Below are positions 1-8,460 of a stretch of DNA of 64,000 bases, piece after piece. Source of the stretch: Candidatus Micrarchaeum sp. Its GTDB lineage: Archaea; SpSt-1190; DYHY01. The position numbers and the translations under genes are program-made. Position 1 is the first letter of the stretch; the number at the start of each line of letters is the position of its first letter. The notes under the pieces were generated by a model. It searched no databases. It was given only the letters and a program-made list of their open reading frames with translations, and was not told where the DNA came from. The stretch covers positions 28,851 through 92,850 of the forward strand of contig DYHY01000002.1 of assembly GCA_020723935.1 (NCBI GenBank). Direction: 5' to 3'.

Positions 1-227
1 ATCGCCAGGCCGTAGGCGGCTATCAATATCATGAACGCGTTTATCACCAGGGACGGGAACGCGCGGTTGGCGAACGCGTTCAGGGCGAGGAAGGCAGAGC
101 CGAGGAGGTTCATCACGTGGTAGGCCTTGGAGTCGAACGTGACCCGCCGCGTCGTCAGGAAGAAGTACGCAAGTATTATCAGCGCCGCGCCGAACCATCC
201 GACGAACTCAATCTGGAAGGATGCCAT
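1..227 (-). CDS. CBU_0592-like small membrane protein (3' end outside window)
   Basis: The reverse strand reads from an ATG at 225-227 to the window edge, giving about 75 residues. The sequence starts MASFQIEFVGWFGAALIILA and continues with a Y-H-V-M-N-L-L-G-S stretch, a pattern I associate with the CBU_0592-like family of small multi-span membrane proteins (function unknown). Three hydrophobic segments are visible. A TATA-like box at 250-258 sits 27 nt upstream, so the message is probably leaderless. It is divergent from rpoD. The C-terminus cannot be seen. Family assignment is by pattern memory; the coding call itself is strong because the start, promoter and hydrophobic pattern agree. Confidence 0.7.
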   Translation of the reverse strand, partial: MASFQIEFVGWFGAALIILAYFFLTTRRVTFDSKAYHVMNLLGSAFLALNAFANRAFPSLVINAFMILIAAYGLA

Positions 228-249
228 GGCGCCCACTGGGGGCGCCCGG

Positions 250-258
250 TATATAAAT
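250..258 (-). promoter_or_regulatory. TATA-like box for the leftward membrane protein gene
   Basis: An A/T-only stretch reading atttatata on the reverse strand is centred 27 nt before the ATG ending at 227. This is the usual archaeal TATA-to-start distance for a leaderless gene. Confidence 0.55.
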
Positions 259-298
259 GTTTTAAACCGTCGCCCAACTTTACCGTTTTCCGCGGCAG

Positions 299-305
299 TT
301 TTAAA
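299..305 (+). promoter_or_regulatory. TATA-like box for rpoD
   Basis: The sequence ttttaaa is centred 29 nt before the rpoD ATG at 331, consistent with a leaderless transcript. No Shine-Dalgarno sequence precedes the start. Confidence 0.5.
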
Positions 306-330
306 CCCTCCGCGGAGGGCCCGGCGTGCA

Positions 331-1107
331 ATGGCAATGAAAGTGGAGATCTTGGATTCGGGGAAGAAGCCGACGGAATGGGTGAAGTTCGTCCTCGAGG
401 GCGCCGAGATATCGGTCGCGAACGCCATGAGGCAGGCGATGATAATGGAGGTCCCGATCCTCGCGATCGAGGACGTCACGATAAGGCAGAACTCATCCAC
501 CCTCTACGACGAGATGCTCGCCCTGCGCCTCGGCCTCATCCCGATCAAGACGGATGACAGCTTCCTCCTCAAGGCCGATTCCTCCGGCGAGGCGCAGTTC
601 TCCGTCTCGTTCTCCCTCAAAGCCAAGGGACCCAGGTGGGTGTATTCGGGCGACATCCAGGCTAGCGACAGGAAGGCCTCCGTCGTCTTCCAGGACATAC
701 CGATAACGTACCTGGAGGCGGGGCAGGAGATAGACCTTGACGCCGTCGCGGTGACGGGCATTGGCAAGGAGCACGTCAAGTGGCAGGCGGGCTTCGCGTT
801 CTTCCGGAACTACCCCAAGGTCATCATGGACAAGGGGGCCGACCAGATAGAGTTCTCGGAGAGGTTCCCTGCTAAGGACCTCCTCATCACCAAGGACGGG
901 AAGATAAAGGACGTCGGGAACTGGAGTTTGGGCGTCGCGAGGAGCCAGGTGGTCTCGGGCGCGCGCATAGAGGACGAGCAGGACAAGTACATATTCTACG
1001 TGGAAAGCTTCGGGCAGATGCCTGTGGGACAGCTCGTTGAGAAGGCCACCGAGCGGGTCGCGGCCAAGTTCTCAGAGTTCGCGAAGAAGGTTGAGGAGCT
1101 AAAGTAA
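331..1107 (+). CDS. rpoD: DNA-directed RNA polymerase subunit D (Rpo3)
   Basis: This is the archaeal counterpart of the bacterial alpha N-terminal domain and eukaryotic RPB3; it dimerises with subunit L to nucleate polymerase assembly. The 258-residue protein opens MAMKVEILDSGKK and carries the family's assembly signature, ISVANAMRQAMIMEVPILAI (about residues 29-48), then a conserved L-x-L-R-L-G-L-I-P-I. The start is set by the ATG at 331, which follows a TATA-like box by 29 nt; an upstream in-frame extension to 127 would cross the promoter. I do not see the four-Cys 3Fe-4S/4Fe-4S ferredoxin-like insert of some archaeal D subunits. It lies outside the usual ribosomal protein S4-S11 cluster, with a convergent neighbour downstream. 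Confidence 0.96.
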   Translation: MAMKVEILDSGKKPTEWVKFVLEGAEISVANAMRQAMIMEVPILAIEDVTIRQNSSTLYDEMLALRLGLIPIKTDDSFLLKADSSGEAQFSVSFSLKAKGPRWVYSGDIQASDRKASVVFQDIPITYLEAGQEIDLDAVAVTGIGKEHVKWQAGFAFFRNYPKVIMDKGADQIEFSERFPAKDLLITKDGKIKDVGNWSLGVARSQVVSGARIEDEQDKYIFYVESFGQMPVGQLVEKATERVAAKFSEFAKKVEELK

Positions 1108-1210
1108 GACAAAGAAGCGGCGCCTCGTGCCGCGCCCGAGAAGTCCGGGGCGCGGACAGGCCTTGTGAACGGCTGGCCCGTTCCCTCCCGGCCGGATCTG
1201 GGATGGCCTT

Positions 1211-2131
1211 CTACCTGAAGAGGGGCTCGCCTTCCGGCTCGTCCTCTTCGGGCGCCTGGGGCTGCTGTTGCCGCTGGGGCGCAGGCTGCCTGGGCGCCTG
1301 CCTGGGCATCGCGTAGGGTGAGGGCGCCATCGTCGTCATCTGGGGGCGGAAATCGCCGCCCGAAGGCATGGCCGCCCTCATCTGAGCCTGCTGTTGTTGT
1401 TGTTGCTGCTGGGGCGGCGCGGGGGGCCTCGGCTGCTCGGGCGCGTTCCCGCCCTTCATGTCCGCGACGATGTCGTTGAGCTGCCTCACGTTCTCGGCGA
1501 AGACCGGGATCATGTTCTGCATCACGCGCTGCATCGCCTTGATCTGGCTCCCGACGCCCTCAAGCTCCTTGTTGTACTCCTCGATTTTGACGATGGAATC
1601 CTCCTGTAGCTGCGCGTACTTGACCCGCAGGTCGTTGAGGTTGTCCCGCAGGTCCTGCATCTGCCTGAGGAGCTCGCTCTTGGATTCCTCAAACTTGTCG
1701 AACTTGTCCTGCATCGCGTGCCATTTCTCCTCCACGATGCGCTCGATTATCTCCTCGGGCGAGGGCCCCTGCTGCTGCTCGGGCAGTGGCGGCATGCCCA
1801 TCGGGGAAATACCCATCTGCTGCTGCTGTTGCTGCATCTGGCCCATGTCCTGACCCATCGGAGGGCCCATTTGCTGCTGCATCTGGCCCATGTCCGGTCC
1901 CCCGGGCGGGCCCATCTGCTGCTGGGGCGGGCCGCCTCCGCCGGAGACGCGCATCTTGATGTCGGCCTGTGTCATCGCGTCCTGGATCTGCGGCAGGGGG
2001 ACGCCCCCCGCCTGCATCTGCTGGGCGATCACCGCGTCGGGTATGCCCTGCTGGCGCATCCCCATGACCGCATCGACAAGGTTGCCCTTGCCGCCCTTCT
2101 TGCCTCCGAAAACATTGTCTAGCAATCCCAT
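1211..2131 (-). CDS. Gln/Pro-rich coiled-coil protein, ArlC/D/E-like neighbour of the type IV ATPase
   Basis: About 306 residues. A helical N-terminal part (MGLLDNVFGGKKGGKG, then a region ending near residue 60) is followed by a Gln/Met/Pro/Gly low-complexity stretch (about 65-125), a long coiled coil (about 130-220) and a second Pro/Gln-rich tail ending ePEGEPLFR. The ATG at 2129-2131 starts 1 nt after the stop of the upstream coiled-coil gene, so the two are co-transcribed and probably translationally coupled. Position, back to back with the FlaI-type ATPase, suggests a cytosolic accessory factor comparable to the archaellum FlaC/D/E proteins. The low-complexity arms are unusual for that group. 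Function is inference. Confidence 0.72.
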   Translation of the reverse strand: MGLLDNVFGGKKGGKGNLVDAVMGMRQQGIPDAVIAQQMQAGGVPLPQIQDAMTQADIKMRVSGGGGPPQQQMGPPGGPDMGQMQQQMGPPMGQDMGQMQQQQQQMGISPMGMPPLPEQQQGPSPEEIIERIVEEKWHAMQDKFDKFEESKSELLRQMQDLRDNLNDLRVKYAQLQEDSIVKIEEYNKELEGVGSQIKAMQRVMQNMIPVFAENVRQLNDIVADMKGGNAPEQPRPPAPPQQQQQQQQAQMRAAMPSGGDFRPQMTTMAPSPYAMPRQAPRQPAPQRQQQPQAPEEDEPEGEPLFR

Positions 2132-2132
2132 G

Positions 2133-2522
2133 TTACACTTCGCGCCCCGTCCTAGAGCCTTCCTCACGTATCATTTTCCTTACTTCGTCCTTCGTGACGA
2201 ACTTCATCGGGTCGATCATGTTAATATAGCCTTCCAGTTCCCCGACTTTGGCCATCGTCGCAGCCTTGCTTATCTCCTTCCTCATCTGGGCGAGCTCCGT
2301 CTTGAGGACTGTGATGTCCCTCTGGAGGGCCGTGACGGTCCTTGCAAGGGACCCGACTATCTCCTCTATCTCCTTCGACTTTTTCGTGAGGCTGTCAGAG
2401 GTGAAGACCGAGCGTTCCGAGATGGCGTTGAGCTGGTCCTCGATGGCGCGTATCTTCCGCCCGATGTCCCCCCTGTAGTGGGAGGAGGAGTCAAACTGCA
2501 GGGGCGCGTTTGGGTCAAACAT
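2133..2522 (-). CDS. FlaC/D/E (ArlCDE)-like coiled-coil accessory protein
   Basis: 129 residues, almost wholly coiled coil from about 15 to 90, ending in a compact segment, GELEGYINMIDPMKFVTKDE, that resembles the C-terminal part of archaellum accessory proteins FlaC/D/E. Those proteins are thought to link the ATPase/platform motor to chemotaxis or switching. It starts at an ATG (2520-2522) with a TATA-like box about 31 nt upstream and is divergent from the ATPase gene. It is the first gene of a two-gene leftward unit. The similarity is recognised by eye, so ArlCDE membership is probable but not certain. Confidence 0.72.
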   Translation of the reverse strand: MFDPNAPLQFDSSSHYRGDIGRKIRAIEDQLNAISERSVFTSDSLTKKSKEIEEIVGSLARTVTALQRDITVLKTELAQMRKEISKAATMAKVGELEGYINMIDPMKFVTKDEVRKMIREEGSRTGREV

Positions 2523-2588
2523 TCTCTCGTTTCACGTCCCCCGGTGACACTTTTAAGCTTATTCCCGCCGAGGGGCCAAAACAAAAGG

Positions 2589-2596
2589 TTATTTAG
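2589..2596 (+). promoter_or_regulatory. TATA-like box for the type IV ATPase gene
   Basis: The A/T-rich element ttatttag lies about 31 nt before the ATG at 2624. A separate reverse-strand TATA-like element at 2550-2557 serves the divergent gene, so the two directions have independent promoters here. Confidence 0.45.
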
Positions 2597-2623
2597 CAGC
2601 TGGGCTCCCTAGCATCGACGATA

Positions 2624-4924
2624 ATGGCCGGGGAACCGACTGAACTGCAGCAGCCCTTCGGGGGGCTGGACGCCCGAGTGATACAAGAGGACAACGAGAG
2701 CATCCTCGAGGTCAACTGCTTCAACGTGTCCTTCTTCGCCCCGCTGGAGGACAGCGACACCTGGATGGCGAAGGTGATCTTCAAGCTGATGCAGTACCGC
2801 GAGGTCACCCAGATACGCCTCGCCGAGCGGCGCATCTACGAGTACGACCGGGCCCAGACGCAGATGCTCAAGGAGATAGCCGAGGTCCTGAGGTTCGTTC
2901 GCACCAACAACACGCTCTACAACCCCTACGCGATGAGCAACTTCCCGCAGGACGTCCACATAGGGGAGCGGTTCAGCTTCCTGCAGTCAATAGTGATGGA
3001 CCTCCTCCCCCGCGATCCCATCGGCGCGTACGTTGAGCTGATCCGCCGCGCGAGGAGGGAGGAGATAGAAGCGGGCAAGGAGGGCTGGCCCGCCTACAAG
3101 GCCGGCCGCGAGCATTTCATCAAGAACGTCCTCTACGTCATCAAGGCGATCCTCGACAAGACCGGCCTGATACGCGCGGCCGCGCAGTACCTGGAGGGCT
3201 ACCAGACGGGCGACCGGAAGGTCTACCGCCTCATCTTCCGCCCGACGTACCGCCCCAACTTCATGTTCACGCGCCTGATGGCCGAGATTCCCGTGGGCGC
3301 CCAGCAGCTCGACTCCTATTCCGTGCGCGACGCGACGGTCACGATCTTCAGGATGCCGGGGGAGGTGAAGCCCATCTACCACCTCATGCCCCCTGAGTTC
3401 CGCCTGACGGACGAGGAGTTCCAGGTGCTGGACTACGCCCGCGAGATAATGGCGCAGCACAAGCCAACGACCTCCGAGCTCATCGACCCGGGGCGCGTGC
3501 GCCTGTCCCTGCACGACGTCGCATTCGACCTGATACGCGAGTATTCCGAGAAGGGTGGCTTCCAGATGCGCCCCGCCGACAACGAGAGGCTCGCCGAGAT
3601 AATGACGCGCGAGACGGCGGGCTTCGGGATAATCGAGCTCATCCTCGCCGACGAGAAGGTCCAGGACATCGCGATAAACGCCCCGACGTCGGCATCGCCC
3701 ATCCAGCTCGTCCACGCCGATTTCGAGGACTGCCAGACGAACGTCATCCCGACGCAGGACGAGGTGGCATCCTGGGCCGCGCGCCTGCGCCTCTTCTCCG
3801 GCCGCCCGCTCGACACCAGCAACCCCGTCCTGGACACCTCCATCGAGATACCCGGCGCGAGGGCGCGTGTCGCCGCCGTCGCCCCGACCCTTTCGCCCTA
3901 CGGCCTCGCGTTCTCGCTGCGCCGCCACAGGGAGCGGCCTTGGACCCTCCCGCTCTTCATCAAGAACCGCGCGCTCACGCCCCTCGCCGCCGGGCTCATC
4001 AGCTTCCTCGTCGACGGCGGGCGCACGATCCTGATCGCGGGCACGAGGGGCTCGGGGAAGACGTCCCTCCTCGCCGCGATGATGTGCGAGATAATGAGGA
4101 CGAACAGGATAATCACGGTCGAGGACACGCTCGAACTCCCCACAATGAGCTTCGCGGAGATGCACTACAACATCCAGAGCCTCAAGGTGCAGAGCGCGAT
4201 AGTGCAGGTTGGTAACGAGCTCTCGGCCGCGGATGGCATCAGGACGAGCCTGCGCCTCGGCGACTCCTGCCTCATAATCGGCGAAGTGAGGAGCAAGGAG
4301 GCCCTCGCACTCTATGAGGCGATGCGCGTCGGGGCCCTCGCGAACGTCGTCGCGGGCACCATCCACGGCGACTCCCCCTACGGCGTCTACGACCGCGTGG
4401 TGAACGACCTCGGCGTCCCGCCGACAAGCTTCAAAGCCACCGACATCATAATCGTCGCGAACCCCATCCGCTCGGCCGACGGCATGCACAGGGTGAGGCG
4501 CGTCGTCGACATCTCCGAGATAAGGAAGCACTGGGACAAGGACCCGGTGAAGGAGAAGGGCTTCGTGAGCCTCATGGAATACGATGCCAAGGACGACGAG
4601 CTCAAGCCCAACCAGATCCTCACGGACGGGGAGAGCGAGATAGTCTCAAAGATCGCGGCGCGCGTGAAGGAATGGGTGGGGAACTTCGACGCGGTGTGGG
4701 ACAACATAACGATGCGGGCGAAGATGAAGAAGGCCCTCGTCGACTATTCGATATCCACCGGGAACCCCAACATCATCGAAGCCCCTTTCGTGATCGCATC
4801 GAACGATGCCGCCCACCTCTTCGGTGAGCAGGTGAAGAGGCAACAGGGGACCCTCGTCTCCGAGTACATCTACCAGAAGTGGGACGCCTGGGTGAAGGAG
4901 CAAATAAAGGCGGGCCGGGTTTGA
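2624..4924 (+). CDS. Type II/IV secretion system ATPase, FlaI/TadA family
   Basis: A 766-residue hexameric-type secretion ATPase expected to power assembly of a type IV filament or secretion pseudopilus at the cytoplasmic face. The Walker A motif GTRGSGKTS occupies residues 473-481, followed by an Asp-box-like VEDTLELP. The Walker B region DSCLIIGEVR has its Glu at 554, and a His-box-like TIHGDSP follows. It is much longer than ArlI/FlaI (about 550 residues) because of an extended N-terminal half. The divergent coiled-coil genes and the downstream double-T2SSF platform gene form the motor set. No archaellum-specific ArlH (FlaH) gene is adjacent. The family is certain; the kind of filament is inferred from context. 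Confidence 0.95.
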   Translation: MAGEPTELQQPFGGLDARVIQEDNESILEVNCFNVSFFAPLEDSDTWMAKVIFKLMQYREVTQIRLAERRIYEYDRAQTQMLKEIAEVLRFVRTNNTLYNPYAMSNFPQDVHIGERFSFLQSIVMDLLPRDPIGAYVELIRRARREEIEAGKEGWPAYKAGREHFIKNVLYVIKAILDKTGLIRAAAQYLEGYQTGDRKVYRLIFRPTYRPNFMFTRLMAEIPVGAQQLDSYSVRDATVTIFRMPGEVKPIYHLMPPEFRLTDEEFQVLDYAREIMAQHKPTTSELIDPGRVRLSLHDVAFDLIREYSEKGGFQMRPADNERLAEIMTRETAGFGIIELILADEKVQDIAINAPTSASPIQLVHADFEDCQTNVIPTQDEVASWAARLRLFSGRPLDTSNPVLDTSIEIPGARARVAAVAPTLSPYGLAFSLRRHRERPWTLPLFIKNRALTPLAAGLISFLVDGGRTILIAGTRGSGKTSLLAAMMCEIMRTNRIITVEDTLELPTMSFAEMHYNIQSLKVQSAIVQVGNELSAADGIRTSLRLGDSCLIIGEVRSKEALALYEAMRVGALANVVAGTIHGDSPYGVYDRVVNDLGVPPTSFKATDIIIVANPIRSADGMHRVRRVVDISEIRKHWDKDPVKEKGFVSLMEYDAKDDELKPNQILTDGESEIVSKIAARVKEWVGNFDAVWDNITMRAKMKKALVDYSISTGNPNIIEAPFVIASNDAAHLFGEQVKRQQGTLVSEYIYQKWDAWVKEQIKAGRV

Positions 4925-5083
4925 ATTTTTGAACCGGCCGGCGAGAGGACCGGGACCGCAGTTAGACCGTCCTCGGCGGAGGGCAGACCAAGGCCGGACG
5001 CGTCTGAGGGCCGAGGAGGAGCAACGTACCGGTTTAACCGCAATCAACCTCGGATATTTCGCCGGCCGGCGCGGGATGCGCGG

Positions 5084-5859
5084 GTGGCAGAGAACGCATA
5101 CCTGCGGCTAGTGAAGGGGGTCGTTCGCGCGGGAAGCCCGCTCATCGGGAGCGCGCACCTCGGGGAGATCCCGCCCGCCTATTCCGGCCTCGTCGTCCCG
5201 CACAAGCCCCCATGGAAGGTCTGGGAAATGGAGCCGGCGGTCTATTCCGCGCATTTCATCGAGGGGCGGGCGGCCCTCGCGGGAAGCCCTTGATCGCCGG
5301 GCGGGTGGGCCACTACCTAGGGCACATGGACTATTTCGCCAAGGACCCTGGGAAGATAGCGTACGAGCTCCTCTTCCTTCTCGGGATGGTGCCATTGAGC
5401 TCAATGTTCGACCTTCTTCCCGCCTACAGGGCGAAGGATCCGGGCGGCTCGCAAGAGAAGGAGGAGAAGAACCGCAGGCTGCTCATCAGCCCGGCGATCG
5501 AGAGGATGCGGGACGGGGAGAGCTTCCTCGCCTATCCGCAGGAGGAGATCAAGAGGAAGGAGATCCTGCTCTAGTCGGAGGAGTCGCGCCTGCACACAAC
5601 GGGCGGGTTCTTCTTCTTCTTCTTCTTCGTCGTCGTCGTCGTCGCCGGAGCGGGGATGCCGATCCTACCGATAGTTGTCTACCGCGAGAAGCGGGGCGGC
5701 GTCCTGATAGGGACGGGGAAGCCCATCAACGTCGCGCCGATGGAGCTGGACCTCGCGTAGCGCCTGTCGGTGGACAGGAAGCTGAGGAAGGGCTGGGAGA
5801 AGGAGCTGGCCCAAGAATACTGCGAGGTCTACAGGGAGCTGGGCATCGCCGAGAGCTGA
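5084..5859 (+). pseudogene. Decayed PlsC-like acyltransferase
   Basis: Traces of a 1-acylglycerol-phosphate acyltransferase-like protein run through two frames. A GTG at 5084 opens the first frame, which ends at 5293; a second frame continues to a TAG at 5572-5574; reading on gives MPILPIVVYREKRGGVLIG, typical of a PlsC C-terminus, then another TAG at 5758-5760 and a final TGA at 5857-5859. The expected H-x4-D motif is replaced (VVPHKPPWKVW) and the FPEGTR-type motif is not intact. A triplet microsatellite lies inside it. The gene sits between the ATPase and platform genes. The acyltransferase origin is moderately certain; loss of function is clear unless the assembly is wrong. Confidence 0.6.
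5608..5643 (+). repeat. Compound triplet microsatellite (TTC)7(GTC)5
   Basis: Seven TTC units are followed directly by five GTC units inside the acyltransferase remnant, where they would encode seven Phe and five Val. Such a run is not expected in the family and marks replication slippage in a gene no longer under selection. Confidence 0.9.
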
Positions 5860-5899
5860 ACTGGGCCCGAGAAGAAAGAAGGAGAGAAAAGAATGAGGG

Positions 5900-5919
5900 G
5901 CGGGGGCTCCTGCCCCCGC
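5900..5919 (+). terminator. GC-rich hairpin after the acyltransferase remnant
   Basis: A perfect 8-bp stem (GCGGGGGC / GCCCCCGC) closes a TCCT loop 40 nt after the last stop of the remnant. There is no long T tract directly after it, so it is a hairpin of possible terminator function. Confidence 0.4.
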
Positions 5920-5936
5920 TTCCCTTCAGTTGTCTC

Positions 5937-6065
5937 CTACTTGTAGCCGCAAATGTGCCCGACCTTGTCGCCGTACTCGGTCTTGAACTCCATCCTCAGG
6001 ACGCCGACGTCGCCCGGGGTTAGCTGACAGGTGCCTTCGTTTTCTAATTTTACCTTTATTAGATG
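5937..6065 (-). pseudogene. Orphan C-terminal fragment of a secreted-domain protein
   Basis: The reverse strand between a TAG near 6080 and the TAG at 5937-5939 reads an in-frame peptide containing KLENEGTCQLTPGDVGVLRM and ending in GHICGYK. It looks like the end of a beta-rich extracellular domain with two cysteines. No start codon or promoter is visible and the stretch is poorer in GC than its surroundings. I take it as a gene remnant. Together with the hairpin it fills the non-coding space 5860-6171, where nothing else is evident apart from the platform-gene promoter. Confidence 0.35.
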
Positions 6066-6137
6066 GTCAATGACCTACGGAAGGAGGCGGGCGCCTGCGC
6101 GGCCCCCTTTCCCGGAAATGGCCCTGAAATAGAATGC

Positions 6138-6145
6138 GTTATATG
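6138..6145 (+). promoter_or_regulatory. TATA-like box of the platform/pilin operon
   Basis: gttatatg is centred about 30 nt before the ATG at 6172 and is the main promoter candidate for the following same-strand gene run. Confidence 0.5.
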
Positions 6146-6171
6146 CTGCCAGGGGCTAGACTTCCGGGAAG

Positions 6172-8241
6172 ATGTATCCCAACTACTCCCCCCGGCCCGG
6201 AGGGGGTGCAAGCCTCGGCGCTTTCACGCCGTCGGACCCCTTCACGAGCCATTTCTACAAGTCCTACCGCGCCGAGGAGAAGGTCCTCCCTGCCTCGTTC
6301 TACGAGAAGTTCTGCATGTCGGTGCCCAAGTGGGCCGAGATCCCCCTACCCTTCCTGAGGAAGCAGTTCTCGAGCGTCCTGCGGGAGGCGCTCCTCGTCT
6401 GCAGCCCGGGCCAGGTCTTCACGGTGTCCTTCTACTGTTTCCTCCTCGCGATGATGGTGGCCGTCTTCGTCCTCACCTCCCTCCCCTACACACCCATACT
6501 CCTGGGCGTCGCGGTGGTCTTCCCGCTCATCGTCCTCGTCGGCTTCTACGTCTATCCGTTCCTCAAAATCAAGATGGACCGCATGGCGGTCGTGGGCGAG
6601 GCGCCTCTCGCCATCCTCTACCTCGTCATCTCCTTGCGTGTCTCCCCGAGCCTCGAGAAGGCGGTGTCCTACGCGAGCAAGAACGTCCCCGAGCCCATAG
6701 GCCGCGAGTTCAAGTTCCTGATGTGGGACGTCGAGCTCAAGACGAAGAACTCGATGCAGGAGGCGATGTTCGCGTACAGCGCGCGGGTGAAGAAGTGGGC
6801 GCCGGGCTACTCCGACGCGCTCTACCTCGTCACGAACTCCGTGAACGAGCCCACGAACAAGTCGCGCCTCGCGGTCCTCGAGAAGGCGATGAGCCAGGCC
6901 CTAGACAACACAAAGGGCATCATGGAGAACTTCGCAAGGGGCCTGGGCTTGCCCGTCGCCGTCACGAACGCCCTCGCAATACTCCTGCCGGTCCTCGGCC
7001 TCGTCATGGCGCCCCTCGCATCCGTCTTCATGCAGCAGGCCGGCGCCCTCCCGGCGATGCTGGCGATCGTCTACGACTTCTTCCTCCCAATAGTCCTGGG
7101 GCTCATCGTCCTCGTGATACTGGCGGGGCGCCCCGCCACCTTCTCGGACATCGACATCAGGGGCGACCCGGACCTCCCGGCCGAGGGGCACTACAGGGTG
7201 AAGGGCGTGGGCGACATACCCCTGAACCTCGTCTGCCTCGGGATCTTCCTCGCCCTCTCGTTCATCACAATATTGGTCGCGATAAACACGGGCGGCGTCG
7301 TGTTCTCCCCCAACCCCCTCAAGGCGGTCGGCGCGCCGATGGGCTACAACGCCCTCAACACGATCCCCTTGATAGCGGCCGTGGGTATCTCCTGCGGCAT
7401 CTACCTCTACGCGAACAACGTCCAGAAGCTCAAGGCGCGCGACAGAATCCAGGAGATAGAGCGCGAGTTCGCGGCGAGCCTCTTCCAGCTCGGGAACATC
7501 CTGGAGCAGGGCAAGCCCCTCGAGGAGGCCTTCGAGATCGCGGCGCGCGGGATGAAGGGCACGCACAGCGCCGAGTTCTTCACGAGGACCGTTCACAACA
7601 TCAGGACGATGGGGATGCCGATAAGGAAGGCAATCTTCGACCCCGAATACGGCGCGATGAGGACGTTCTCCTCGAGCCTCATGAAGAACGTCCTCGGCGT
7701 CATAATAGAGTCCGCCGACAGCGGGCCCATCGTCGCCGCGCAGACGACGCTCTCCATCTCGAGCTACGTGCAGAACATCCAGAAGGTACAGGAGAAGATA
7801 GCCGACAACCTCGCGGACAGCATAACGGCGATGAAGTTCCAGTCCGCCGTCCTCGTCCCGCTGATAAGCGCCGTGATCGTGGGCCTCACGCAAATGGTGA
7901 CAAACATCCTCCTCGCGATGAGCAGGAACGTGAGCGATCTCATGTCCAGCAGCACGAACGTCGGGCTCTATTCCGTGTTCTCGTCCTCCCTCTTCAACAT
8001 CGGGAACGTGATGCAGGGCTCCTACCTCCAGATGGTCGTGGGCTACTACACCCTCGTCCTCCTCACGACCCTCGGGTTCTTCACGGCGGGCCTCGCGTAC
8101 GGCGTGCACGACAGAATAGCGATACAGATGAACGTGGGGCAGAGCCTCGCCCTCGGCATCATTATTTATTCGGTGATAGTCTTCTTCATAGTGACGGTGT
8201 TCGGGGGCCTGGCGACGTCCCTCGTCAGCCAGACCGTCTAG
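6172..8241 (+). CDS. Type IV filament platform protein with two T2SSF domains (FlaJ/TadC type)
   Basis: A 689-residue integral membrane protein expected to seat the ATPase and feed subunits into a filament. It has two T2SSF-like helical cytosolic domains: the first around residues 140-260 (GEAPLAILYLVISLRVSPSL, with L-R-V-S-P-S-L-E-K-A as the usual F-domain core), the second around 430-560 (F-A-A-S-L-F-Q-L-G-N-I-L-E-Q-G). Each is followed or flanked by hydrophobic spans, about eight to ten in total. The length and double-domain layout match archaeal ArlJ/FlaJ relatives. It opens the long gene run to 21177. Family identification is firm; ArlJ orthology is not. Confidence 0.93.
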   Translation: MYPNYSPRPGGGASLGAFTPSDPFTSHFYKSYRAEEKVLPASFYEKFCMSVPKWAEIPLPFLRKQFSSVLREALLVCSPGQVFTVSFYCFLLAMMVAVFVLTSLPYTPILLGVAVVFPLIVLVGFYVYPFLKIKMDRMAVVGEAPLAILYLVISLRVSPSLEKAVSYASKNVPEPIGREFKFLMWDVELKTKNSMQEAMFAYSARVKKWAPGYSDALYLVTNSVNEPTNKSRLAVLEKAMSQALDNTKGIMENFARGLGLPVAVTNALAILLPVLGLVMAPLASVFMQQAGALPAMLAIVYDFFLPIVLGLIVLVILAGRPATFSDIDIRGDPDLPAEGHYRVKGVGDIPLNLVCLGIFLALSFITILVAINTGGVVFSPNPLKAVGAPMGYNALNTIPLIAAVGISCGIYLYANNVQKLKARDRIQEIEREFAASLFQLGNILEQGKPLEEAFEIAARGMKGTHSAEFFTRTVHNIRTMGMPIRKAIFDPEYGAMRTFSSSLMKNVLGVIIESADSGPIVAAQTTLSISSYVQNIQKVQEKIADNLADSITAMKFQSAVLVPLISAVIVGLTQMVTNILLAMSRNVSDLMSSSTNVGLYSVFSSSLFNIGNVMQGSYLQMVVGYYTLVLLTTLGFFTAGLAYGVHDRIAIQMNVGQSLALGIIIYSVIVFFIVTVFGGLATSLVSQTV

Positions 8242-8268
8242 GACGAGGAGGATGAAGGAAGGACAGAA

Positions 8269-8451
8269 ATGGCAAGCGAGAAGGACCTGCTTGAGCTCGT
8301 GATGGAGGTCATCCTCGTCTTCATCATAATAATCATAGTGATAGTCGTCATCTTCCCGGGGCTCAAGGACTACGCGGCCCGGCTCTCGGAGCTCCCGCGC
8401 TCGTTCTTCGTGTCGCTCCTGGACAAGATAGGCTACAGCTGGTGGGGGTAG
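8269..8451 (+). CDS. Small single-span membrane protein
   Basis: 60 residues: a short acidic-basic N-terminus, one very hydrophobic span at about 10-30 rich in Ile and Val, and an amphipathic tail ending SWWG. It lies 27 nt after the platform gene and 9 nt before the next gene. Unlike most neighbours it has no K/R-G or K/R-A prepilin-like cut site before the span. It could be a minor pilus-base component; nothing in the sequence proves a role. Confidence 0.65.
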   Translation: MASEKDLLELVMEVILVFIIIIIVIVVIFPGLKDYAARLSELPRSFFVSLLDKIGYSWWG

Positions 8452-8460
8452 AAAGGCGTC

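Noticed and set aside
2987-4531. 514-codon reverse-strand frame within the ATPase gene
   Set aside because: Antisense to a gene with intact Walker motifs; composition is typical of a shadow frame and no start signal is seen.
5608-5643. Triplet tract as a functional phase-variation switch
   Set aside because: Triplet changes do not alter frame, and the surrounding gene is already broken by other stops and shifts.
1211-8241. A complete archaellum operon
   Set aside because: No archaellin, ArlH, ArlF/G or preflagellin peptidase genes are in the window; only the ATPase, platform and coiled-coil parts match.
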